From assembly GCA_018377235.1 (NCBI GenBank), contig JAGZZT010000008.1, forward strand, positions 33,753-97,752: a DNA stretch of 64,000 bases, written 5' to 3'. Made by a program: the position numbers and the translations under genes. This stretch comes from Clostridium sp. Lineage in GTDB: Bacteria > Bacillota > Clostridia > Lachnospirales > Lachnospiraceae. How positions within the stretch are numbered: position 1 is the stretch's first letter; each line of letters starts with the position of its first letter. This document shows positions 43,252 through 50,474 of this stretch, in pieces. Below the pieces are notes generated by a model that was not told where the DNA came from, ran no database searches, and saw nothing but the letters and a program-made list of their open reading frames with translations.

Positions 43252-43836
43252 TTATCCCTCCTCTCTCAAATGATTTTTTAATTTCTTCATAGCCCGGTTA
43301 TACTTGGACAGCACGGTCGCTAAAGGCATCCCCAAATCTGCGGCAATCTCCCTGTGCTTCAGGCCTGCTGTCGTATGTAGCAGTACAATCTGCCGTTCCT
43401 CCTCCTTCAAAATATGGAGAGCTGCATACAGAACTACCTTGTCAGCCGCATTCTCTATCTGCGGGCAGAATTCTCCTGTCTCCATCTCTGAAAGATCCGA
43501 AAGTCCCATGTCTGACTCATGCTTTTGATCGCGAAATTTCATATAACAGAGATTTCTGGCTATGGTAAACATCCAGGCCAGGGGTTTTCCCTGAGATTGG
43601 TAGCCCCCTGCTGCAGTCCATACCCGCAGATACGTCTCCTGCATGATCTCCTCTGCATCCTGAGGATTCCTCACGATAGACAGAATAAAGCTGTACATGG
43701 TTTTATCCGTATTCTGATATAACTGGCGAAACGCCTCCTGATCGCCCTTCGCAACCTTTAACAGAAGTTTCTCATCACTGAGTCTTCCATAGTTTTCTGG
43801 CTCCTCCAGGACGGCAAACATCCCCATCAAAAACAT
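43252..43836 (-). CDS. ECF RNA polymerase sigma factor
   Basis: A 194-residue sigma-70 of the extracytoplasmic-function group. Region 2 spans about 35-105 (FRQLYQNTDKTMYSFILSIV, DAEEIMQETYLRVW) and region 4 about 135-190 (LKEEERQIVLLHTTAGLKHR then EIAADLGMPLATVLSKYNRA). Start ATG follows AAAGGA. It heads a two-gene operon with the RsgI-like anti-sigma gene. The group normally activates its own promoter in response to envelope signals. Confidence 0.94.
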   Translation of the reverse strand: MFLMGMFAVLEEPENYGRLSDEKLLLKVAKGDQEAFRQLYQNTDKTMYSFILSIVRNPQDAEEIMQETYLRVWTAAGGYQSQGKPLAWMFTIARNLCYMKFRDQKHESDMGLSDLSEMETGEFCPQIENAADKVVLYAALHILKEEERQIVLLHTTAGLKHREIAADLGMPLATVLSKYNRAMKKLKNHLREEG

Positions 43837-43954
43837 GGATTTTGTTTCCTTTCTATATAGTTTAATGCAGCAGATCCATTTATTATTGCATCTGCCTCAA
43901 CTTTTTTCACTTTGATTTTGCCCTGCTTTTTCTTCTTTCTGCCTCTTACCCGCC

Positions 43955-44761
43955 TTACTCATACTGGACACTCTTTAAAAACAGCCCCTCCGCCGGCGCT
44001 GTAAAACCCGCCTGTCCCCGTTCAAGACTCTGAAACACCTCTGCTGCTGACTGAGGTGTCCGTCTGTGAAGTCCTGCTTCCAAAAGTGTTCCTGTAAGAA
44101 TTCGGACCATATTGTAGAGAAATCCATCCCCGGTAAACGAAATTTCCACTATGCTTCCCTTTTGTTCTATCTCAATGTTGTGCAGCGTGCGCACAGTTGA
44201 TTTTTTCGTCTTCTTCAGAGAAGAGAAGCCTCGAAAATCATGGGTTCCCACAAGAAACGCCCCCGTCTCCCTCATGACGTCAATATCTAACGGTTCTCCT
44301 AAACCATATACATATTTCCTCTCAAACACATTCTTTTTCCTGGCTGTCTCAATTCTGTAGAGGTATGTCTTAGACACTGCGCTTAACCGGCTATGAAAAC
44401 GCTCTGGAACCTCCGTTGCGCCAATCACCGCTATATCCTCCGGAAGATACTGGTTCAAATATTCCATCACCGCCTGCGGAAGTTTCTCTCCCCTCTGAAA
44501 GATGTCTAATCTATTTAAAAATTCTGGATTTTGATTATTTTTGATACAGTTCTCATCCAAACGTACATTTGCTGTCTGCCCCAGAGCGTGAACTCCGGCG
44601 TCAGTACGGCCAGAACCCTGTACGGAGACTGTCTCCCCGGTCATTCTTTCCAAAATACTCTCCAGCTTCCCCTGAATAGTATTCTGGCTGTTTCCCTGTT
44701 TCTGCCATCCTCCATACCGGCTCCCATCATACTGAAGGATTAATTTAATATTCCTATACAC
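43955..44761 (-). CDS. truA: tRNA pseudouridine(38-40) synthase TruA
   Basis: A 268-residue enzyme that isomerises uridines 38-40 in the tRNA anticodon arm. The catalytic Asp is in GSGRTDAGVHALGQ, and the family blocks YDGSRYGGWQKQ, FHSRLSAVSKTYLYRI, GTHDFRGFSS and FLYNMVRILTGTLLE are all present. Start codon is GTG, preceded by GGGAG. It is followed on the sense side by no co-oriented gene within 100 bp. Confidence 0.96.
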   Translation of the reverse strand: MYRNIKLILQYDGSRYGGWQKQGNSQNTIQGKLESILERMTGETVSVQGSGRTDAGVHALGQTANVRLDENCIKNNQNPEFLNRLDIFQRGEKLPQAVMEYLNQYLPEDIAVIGATEVPERFHSRLSAVSKTYLYRIETARKKNVFERKYVYGLGEPLDIDVMRETGAFLVGTHDFRGFSSLKKTKKSTVRTLHNIEIEQKGSIVEISFTGDGFLYNMVRILTGTLLEAGLHRRTPQSAAEVFQSLERGQAGFTAPAEGLFLKSVQYE

Positions 44762-44832
44762 TGAATCATTCTCCCATTTCCCATATTCTATTCCTGTTCC
44801 TGATGCTGTCCGCTTTCTTATTTTTTTGATTC

Positions 44833-45306
44833 TTATTTATCCCTGCTTTTGGCTGTACAGCGCTTCTGTCTGGTTCTCCGGAACAGCAAGGCCACCAGAA
44901 TAAACAGCACCGTTCCGGCAAGCTCTCCCCCCATGTCCAGCCATACATCGCTGATCTGTCCGGAACGCCCCGGTGTAAACAGCTGAAGAGTCTCGTCTAT
45001 CAATGGAAAAACTGCCGTCAGGCACAGCTGCCCCAGCACTCTCCCCTGACTGTTCAGTCTTGTACAATTCAAGCTGTGAGTCAAAAGCATGCCTAAAATG
45101 AAGTATTCTCCAAAATGAGCGCATTTTCTGACGATATGCTCTGTGAGCCAGGGTACCGCAAATCCCAGTCCGCCTAAAACAGAGTGCATGAACCTGAGAA
45201 CCGCGCCGCTTTCCTGAGAAGAAAGCACTGCCGGTGTCAGGGAATTGGAATAAATAAATGCTATATATAGAAGCAGAACTGTATGCCAAAATCTATTTTT
45301 CTTCAT
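44833..45306 (-). CDS. VanZ-family membrane protein
   Basis: A 157-residue protein with four predicted helices and the VanZ family pattern: KCAHFGEYFILGMLL, the polar DETLQLFTPGRSGQISDVWL loop, and DMGGELAGTVLF. Family members are linked to teicoplanin tolerance and to envelope stress, but their activity is unknown. It ends 71 bp before truA on the same strand and could be co-transcribed with it. Confidence 0.9.
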   Translation of the reverse strand: MKKNRFWHTVLLLYIAFIYSNSLTPAVLSSQESGAVLRFMHSVLGGLGFAVPWLTEHIVRKCAHFGEYFILGMLLTHSLNCTRLNSQGRVLGQLCLTAVFPLIDETLQLFTPGRSGQISDVWLDMGGELAGTVLFILVALLFRRTRQKRCTAKSRDK

Positions 45307-45354
45307 ATATACTATTGCGTTTAAACGTCTCTCCCTGTGTTTTCTTAATGTTTT

Positions 45355-45383
45355 ATTATAGTACAGGAGAAGTGGAAAGTAAA
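45355..45383 (-). promoter_or_regulatory. Predicted promoter of the vanZ-like gene
   Basis: Minus-strand TTTACT-N17-TATAAT, about 49 bp before the start codon. The AT-rich region 45384-45654 shows no gene I can support. Confidence 0.55.
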
Positions 45384-45654
45384 GAAGCCTTCAAAAAGGT
45401 CTCTCTGCAGGCTCCACGTCTGACTTTTCCTCATCAGTTGGATCTGCTCCAGCAATATTCAGAAATTTTAAATAAATTTTATTTATTTTTTATCTTTTTA
45501 TCCAATCGTATTCTTTGCCAAATTTTTTTTCTATTTTTCCCTCTGTTTCGTCCTTTTGACGAAGCGCATAAACAGGCAATTAAACCTGCTATTATTGTCT
45601 GTTTATAGAAGAAAAATTGTTCTAAAAAAGGTACAAAAAATCATTTTTCAGCTA

Positions 45655-45682
45655 TTGACAATTCAATTTCCGGTGCTATACT
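45655..45682 (+). promoter_or_regulatory. Strong promoter of the 59-residue gene, with structured leader
   Basis: TTGACA-N16-TATACT. The predicted start point falls at about 45689, where a TTCAAAGG/CCTTTGAA hairpin begins (45690-45712), followed by a second hairpin GCGGCA/TGCCGC (45718-45751). A hairpin right at the 5' end can protect a transcript from decay. Confidence 0.7.
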
Positions 45683-45807
45683 GAGTGCATTCAAAGGGAA
45701 CGTGCCTTTGAAAAACAGCGGCAATCTTAAGAGGCATATCACGCCTGCCGCATTTTACACCAACCATAACAGATAAATACAATATTCAACTTGAAAGGAT
45801 GGTAATT

Positions 45808-45987
45808 ATGTCTGAGAACGATAAGAAAGATTTAATTCACGAGGTAAACGTAGCGTCTTCCCTCTATAGCTTCGATACAGATACAAAAACAACGGAGGCT
45901 GAACACAAGCACCCAGCTGAGGGAACACTGGAAAGAGAACTGACTGATGTTTCCCTGCTTTACAATCTGGATACAAAGAATAAATAA
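45808..45987 (+). CDS. Small acidic protein of unknown function with internal duplication
   Basis: A 59-residue hydrophilic protein, starting MSENDKKDLIHEV, after AAAGGATGG. Its two ends carry a repeated unit: ASSLYSFDTDTK near residues 16-27 and VSLLYNLDTKNK near the C-terminus, joined by a charged linker rich in Glu, His and Thr. It has no transmembrane segment, signal peptide or Cys. It has a strong promoter, a structured leader and a terminator, so it is a self-contained transcription unit and probably well expressed. I do not recognise a family. Repeated SLY-(S/N)-(F/L)-DT units could be peptide-binding motifs. Confidence 0.8.
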   Translation: MSENDKKDLIHEVNVASSLYSFDTDTKTTEAEHKHPAEGTLERELTDVSLLYNLDTKNK

Positions 45988-46007
45988 AAGCATAGGATAT
46001 AAAAAGA

Positions 46008-46053
46008 GAGGGTGCCGCTCAAGCGTCTGATTAGATGCTTTTGCGGTACCCTC
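46008..46053. terminator. Bidirectional terminator between the small gene and the tricarboxylate operon
   Basis: GAGGGTGCCGC pairs with GCGGTACCCTC, with an inner AAGC-TCT/AGA-GCTT extension. The plus side follows the small gene by 20 bp; the minus side follows the end of the operon by 17 bp. Confidence 0.75.
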
Positions 46054-46070
46054 AAGTCATTCCTGTTTTC

Positions 46071-46799
46071 TTATCTTTTCTTTTTTTCTTCTGCTTCCTG
46101 CATTTTTAAAAGCAGATCTTCCATCTCTTTTCTGTGAATCGCATTCTTCGCCAGATCTCGCTCTTCCTTAATATAATCTATATCGCAGGATTCTCCCTTC
46201 AGAAATCCCAGCCACACTTCTGCCAGGTGGATACATTCCTCCAGATTTCCTGCCAGCGCCGGAACGCGGTTCTCTGCCGTCATTTTCAGTTCCCGAAGCT
46301 GCGCGAGGCCTTCCCCTGCCTTCTCAAGGTCTTCCATCAGGAGCCGGACTCTGGTCCGCTGATTCGTTAAAAGAGAAGCTGCAGCCAGTGCATGGAGCTT
46401 AAGCTCTAACGGTTTTAAACCCTCCATCATCTGAAGACTGTTTTTGTACTGTCCCAGCCCCTCATAGGCGTAAGCCAGCTTTAAACGCCCATTTATATAT
46501 TCAATCGTCTGATGAGGCACCTGCTGCGTCAAAGGAGCAAACGCCTTTATAAAGGCCTCCGGCTCATTTTTTTCATATAAAAGCCGATCCAGCTGTCCGA
46601 GTCTCCGATTCGACCACCAGGCGGCGAATATCCGCCCGATAATCACGCCCAAAAACGCAGGAATGGCAATGTAAAAAGCCCGCATATAAAATTCCTGCTT
46701 CGGAAGCCAGTTTATATAAACCGGCGTCAGAATGAGGAGCATAAGTCCGGCGCCCAGCGTCATAAACAGATTGCTCTGCCGTTTAAAATACGCGATCAT
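46071..46799 (-). CDS. Unknown membrane protein with helical repeat-like domain
   Basis: A 242-residue protein with two N-terminal hydrophobic segments (about 11-30 and 41-62) and a cytoplasmic helical region that looks like tetratricopeptide repeats (GRLKLAYAYEGLGQYKNSLQ, then LKLHALAAASLLTNQ), ending in a charged tail EAEEKKKR. It is 17 bp downstream of the transporter gene and the last gene before the terminator, so it belongs to the tricarboxylate operon. Family not recognised; it could be a scaffold for the transporter or enzymes. Confidence 0.7.
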   Translation of the reverse strand: MIAYFKRQSNLFMTLGAGLMLLILTPVYINWLPKQEFYMRAFYIAIPAFLGVIIGRIFAAWWSNRRLGQLDRLLYEKNEPEAFIKAFAPLTQQVPHQTIEYINGRLKLAYAYEGLGQYKNSLQMMEGLKPLELKLHALAAASLLTNQRTRVRLLMEDLEKAGEGLAQLRELKMTAENRVPALAGNLEECIHLAEVWLGFLKGESCDIDYIKEERDLAKNAIHRKEMEDLLLKMQEAEEKKKR

Positions 46800-46816
46800 A
46801 GAAAATCAGACTCCTT

Positions 46817-48115
46817 TTACAGCCAGAATGAGAACAGGAAGGAAGCAATAATCAGCACGATGCCGCCGCCCAGACGGGAGGAAAGCTGCGCGTATGCCAT
46901 CAGCTCCATGCGGTCTGCCGCTCCAAGGCAGGCCAGGTCGCCGGATCCGCCGCGGTTTGCCATACAGAGGCCGGCTGTGAGGGCCGCGTCTACCGGATAG
47001 AAGCCTACCAGGTATCCGACTGCGCCTGCGCCGATAATAGCGCCAACCACGATGGCAAAAGCAATGGCTACATTGGCCGGGGTCATCACGGAGAAAAGCT
47101 CTGCTATATCAAAGTCAGCGCCCATACCGACCATGATTACCATGCCCAGAACGCCGGTCATAAAGGACTGAATCCTCTTGGCGCCTGCCCGGATATTAGC
47201 CGGTATAATGCCGGCTGCCGCTAAAATAACAACGAAAATAATCATATATGCGTAAGCGTGAATAGAAGCGCCTGCGATAGTAGGAAGAACTAATTTACTC
47301 ATGATGCGGCCGACGCTGTAACAGCCGGCGGCAACGACCATAGCGCCTAACATATCCTGGACGCCAGTCTTTATCTTCGCATCGTCGCGGGCGATATTCT
47401 CGCCGCCGCGAACCAGAGTTTTCTTATCTCCGGTCATCTTCGGGAATTTATTGCCGATTACGTTTAAGGCAGCGGAACCGATGATTGCAAAAATATTGCC
47501 GATCGTAAGGATAATGATAGCAAAGCTGTAAAAATTTGCAGCGTCGTCGCCGGTGACAGTGGCGTAAATGTTGCTTAACGGCACTGCGCCTGCACCGTTT
47601 CCTCCTCCCATGATGGGAAGCACATACTTCATAATAGCTATGGTTGGATCCACGCCTACCAGAAGACCTACGGCCACGCCGAAGATTGAGGAAACTACGA
47701 GACCGCCAAGAATGGCCGGAATGTAGCCTGCAAAGGACTTAAGCAGAATATCCTTCTCCAGTGAAAGAACCGATCCTACAATCAGGAACACAATGTAGAG
47801 CTCCAAAAGATTTACCTCATCGCTGGAGATAAGGAAGTTGATGTCGTCGATGGTTTCTGCCGGAATCACGCCGAAGTATTTAAGAAGCGCCACGCCGAAG
47901 AATGCCATCAGAAGACCGCCGCCTATGTAAGTGTTCCAAATCGGGAGACGCTCTCCAAACTCATAGAGGATCACCGCCAGTGCGAAGCTTGAACACAGGG
48001 TTCCTGTCATACTATGCTCCTGGATCCCCATAAACATAGTGAAAAAACAAAGAGCGACTGACGCCAGCGCGAGCCACCAGGGCAGACCGCCTATCAAAAG
48101 TTTTTTCTTTTCCAT
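46817..48115 (-). CDS. 2-hydroxycarboxylate transporter family symporter (CitS-like)
   Basis: A 432-residue membrane protein of the 2HCT family, which moves citrate, malate or related hydroxycarboxylates with Na+ or H+ or in exchange. The two reentrant-loop motifs are present: GGGNGAGAVPLS mid-protein and MANRGGSGDLACLGAADRM near the C-terminus. The start follows AAAGGGGG. Its place behind aconitase, PrpF and dehydrogenase genes suggests that it imports the tricarboxylate they degrade. Confidence 0.93.
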   Translation of the reverse strand: MEKKKLLIGGLPWWLALASVALCFFTMFMGIQEHSMTGTLCSSFALAVILYEFGERLPIWNTYIGGGLLMAFFGVALLKYFGVIPAETIDDINFLISSDEVNLLELYIVFLIVGSVLSLEKDILLKSFAGYIPAILGGLVVSSIFGVAVGLLVGVDPTIAIMKYVLPIMGGGNGAGAVPLSNIYATVTGDDAANFYSFAIIILTIGNIFAIIGSAALNVIGNKFPKMTGDKKTLVRGGENIARDDAKIKTGVQDMLGAMVVAAGCYSVGRIMSKLVLPTIAGASIHAYAYMIIFVVILAAAGIIPANIRAGAKRIQSFMTGVLGMVIMVGMGADFDIAELFSVMTPANVAIAFAIVVGAIIGAGAVGYLVGFYPVDAALTAGLCMANRGGSGDLACLGAADRMELMAYAQLSSRLGGGIVLIIASFLFSFWL

Positions 48116-48128
48116 ACTTTTACCCCCT

Positions 48129-49298
48129 TTAATTTTGTTTCAGTCTGTCCACCGTCTCAAGCAGATAGGTTGTAAATTCTTCTGCCGTAGCGCCGTCTAC
48201 GTCAGTCGTCACGACGACTTTCCGCTCTGTAAGAGTGCAGATATCCAAAGCCTTATCAAGGACTGCCTTTCTGTCTGCGTAGCCTATATGAGCCATCAGC
48301 ATTCCGGCTGCACGGATTAAGGAGCAGGGATCCGCGTAATTGCCGCGTCCATGATTCATCAGAAACGGAGCCGTTCCATGGATAGCCTCGAACATGGCGT
48401 ACTTATTTCCGAGGTTGGAAGAGGACGCGGTTCCAAGTCCCCCCTGATGCTCCGCCGCTACATCAGTCACGATGTCCCCGTAAAGATTGGGAAGAACGAT
48501 GACCTCGATACCCTTGTTGAACTCCGGATCCAGCATTTTCGCACACATAGCGTCCACTAAGCGCTCCTGAATCTCGATCTCCGGGTATTCCTCTCCTACT
48601 TTTCTCACTGCTTTAATGAAATTTCCGTCCGCCAGTTTTACGATATTAGCCTTCGTGACAATCGTCACGTTCTTCTTTCCGTTCTTTCTCGCGAAATCAA
48701 AGGCCATACGGGCAATCCGCTCGGAGCCCTGCTTTGTCTGTACTTTAAAATCAACGGCCAGATCGTCGTTCACCTGGATTCCCTTGTTTCCCCAAATATA
48801 CTCGCCTTCTATATTCTCGCGGAAGAAGGTCCAGTCGATATGCTTCTCAGGAATGCAGATGGGACGCACTGCGGCAAACAGCTCCAGACCGCGGCGCAAA
48901 AGACTGTTGGCAGAAATCAGATTCGGCCAGGGTTCTCCGGCTCTTGGCGTCACCATCGGCCCCTTGATGAGAACATTGCACTTCTTGATCTCCTCTAAAA
49001 CGTCGTCGGGCAGGGACTGCAGCTTTGCCGCACGGTTTTCGATTGTCATGCCCTGAATCTCGCGCAGTTCAATTCTTCCCGAAGCAATCTCAGGGCCCAG
49101 AAGGTTATTTAATACTCTTAAAGCCTCCTTCATTAAAATTGGGCCTACGCCGTCTCCCGGAAGAACGCCGATCACAATTTTTTCAAGACTCGCAAAATCT
49201 GTAATCTCCTGATCAGCCTTCATGCGCTCAATCCTGGCGTACTCGGACTCTATCAGAGCCCCAAACTTTTCCTGCGCCTTCTTTGTTTCTTCTGACAT
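48129..49298 (-). CDS. Isocitrate/isopropylmalate dehydrogenase family protein
   Basis: A 389-residue NAD(P)-dependent beta-decarboxylating dehydrogenase. Visible are GVLPGDGVGP, the substrate-binding Arg set in LLRRGLELFAAVRP, FRENIEGEY, the Lys in VTKANI, the metal-binding Asp in YGDIVTD and the coenzyme loop HGTAP. The LRRxLxLxAxVRP form is that of NAD-type isocitrate, homoisocitrate and isopropylmalate enzymes. With aconitase in the operon, isocitrate to 2-oxoglutarate is the simplest reading. Start at the second ATG of the frame, because the first lies one base from the AAGGGAG site. Confidence 0.9.
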   Translation of the reverse strand: MSEETKKAQEKFGALIESEYARIERMKADQEITDFASLEKIVIGVLPGDGVGPILMKEALRVLNNLLGPEIASGRIELREIQGMTIENRAAKLQSLPDDVLEEIKKCNVLIKGPMVTPRAGEPWPNLISANSLLRRGLELFAAVRPICIPEKHIDWTFFRENIEGEYIWGNKGIQVNDDLAVDFKVQTKQGSERIARMAFDFARKNGKKNVTIVTKANIVKLADGNFIKAVRKVGEEYPEIEIQERLVDAMCAKMLDPEFNKGIEVIVLPNLYGDIVTDVAAEHQGGLGTASSSNLGNKYAMFEAIHGTAPFLMNHGRGNYADPCSLIRAAGMLMAHIGYADRKAVLDKALDICTLTERKVVVTTDVDGATAEEFTTYLLETVDRLKQN

Positions 49299-49331
49299 AT
49301 TTTTCATTCTCCCTTCAATCCTTTCTTCCCT

Positions 49332-50474
49332 TTATTTTTTTATATAAACCATTCCGTCCATAATTCTCCTGGCCGTTCTCTGAACCGCCACGCCGTCTAA
49401 GACAAGCTCTCCGCCGCTTTCCTTCAGATCCGGCATCATGGTCATAACGCCGCTTGGATGCCCGATTCGGACAAGCCTCTGACCTTCCTGCAGTCTGCCG
49501 GCCGCTTTCTCCACAATAGAGCCCTTTAAGAAGGCCGCTACAGAAATGGCGCTGGCGGAGGTTAAAGGACAGGCCTTATGGCACTTAAATACGGAAATGA
49601 CGCGGGCGCAAAGATCCATATCCTGTTCCTTTACAATTTTTCCGGAAATATCTGTGTAATCCTTTGGAACTGTGACAAAACCAACCTTCGGTACGGCAGG
49701 AGAATTGGCCTCAGCATCCTTTAAATCCTTTGCAAAGCCCATCATGCAGGCTGCGGTTCCGCGTATCTTCTCTAAGAGACTGCAGAGTTCTCTGTTCTGG
49801 TTTACTTCCTCAGGAAGCTCCATTCCAGCCGCTCCAATATCCTCGGCGCGGACTAAAACCATTGGATTGGAAACATCGAGAATAGAAGCCTCGATCGTCC
49901 CAAAGTCTGGAATATCCAGCACGTCCAGAACCCTTCCTGTGGGAAGAAGTTTTCCTGTCTTAGCTCCGGCAGGATTTAAAAAATTCACCTGAAGCTCTGC
50001 CGCCGTTCCGTCAACTCCCGCGATAGCGCAGCTGCCCTCCTGAGCAAAGGTGTGGGTTTCCGGATCAATCGGTACCGTCACGTTAACCTTCTTATCTGTG
50101 TTCCGGTTTAAAAGGCGGACTGTCGTAACAGGTTCTGCAATCTCTACCATTCCCTCTTCCACTGCATAGGGGCCTACCGCTGCAGTCATATTCCCGCAGT
50201 TAGACTTATAATCCACCTGGCATTTTCCTACGATGACCTGTCCGACCAGGTATTCCACGTCTATGTCCGGTTCCTGGCTTTTCCAGACGATCACAATCTT
50301 ATTATTGGAAGAAACCGTTCCGCCAAGACCGTCTATCTGCTTGGGATCTGGATTTCCCATAACCTGCAGAAAGATCTCATCCCACTGGCCCGGATCCTCC
50401 GGAAGGTCTTCCCTATGAAACACACAGCCTTTGCTGGTGCCTCCCCGCATAAATACGGTTTTAAATTTTCTCAT
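49332..50474 (-). CDS. PrpF/GalD-family isomerase
   Basis: A 380-residue protein of the PrpF family, whose members isomerise double bonds in unsaturated tricarboxylates (2-methylaconitate cis-trans isomerase PrpF, 4-oxalomesaconate tautomerase GalD, aconitate isomerase). It opens with the family signature FMRGGTSKGCVF, contains DGLGGTVSSNNKI and the active-site Cys in SNCGNM, and ends with the HPSGVMTMMPDL block. It overlaps the upstream hydratase gene by 14 bp. In this operon a cis/trans-aconitate-type substrate is likely. Confidence 0.92.
   Translation of the reverse strand: MRKFKTVFMRGGTSKGCVFHREDLPEDPGQWDEIFLQVMGNPDPKQIDGLGGTVSSNNKIVIVWKSQEPDIDVEYLVGQVIVGKCQVDYKSNCGNMTAAVGPYAVEEGMVEIAEPVTTVRLLNRNTDKKVNVTVPIDPETHTFAQEGSCAIAGVDGTAAELQVNFLNPAGAKTGKLLPTGRVLDVLDIPDFGTIEASILDVSNPMVLVRAEDIGAAGMELPEEVNQNRELCSLLEKIRGTAACMMGFAKDLKDAEANSPAVPKVGFVTVPKDYTDISGKIVKEQDMDLCARVISVFKCHKACPLTSASAISVAAFLKGSIVEKAAGRLQEGQRLVRIGHPSGVMTMMPDLKESGGELVLDGVAVQRTARRIMDGMVYIKK

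Noticed and set aside
45258..45608. Plus-strand 116-codon open frame
   Set aside because: AT-rich, Phe/Ile/Leu-dominated, overlaps the vanZ-like gene and has no ribosome binding site.
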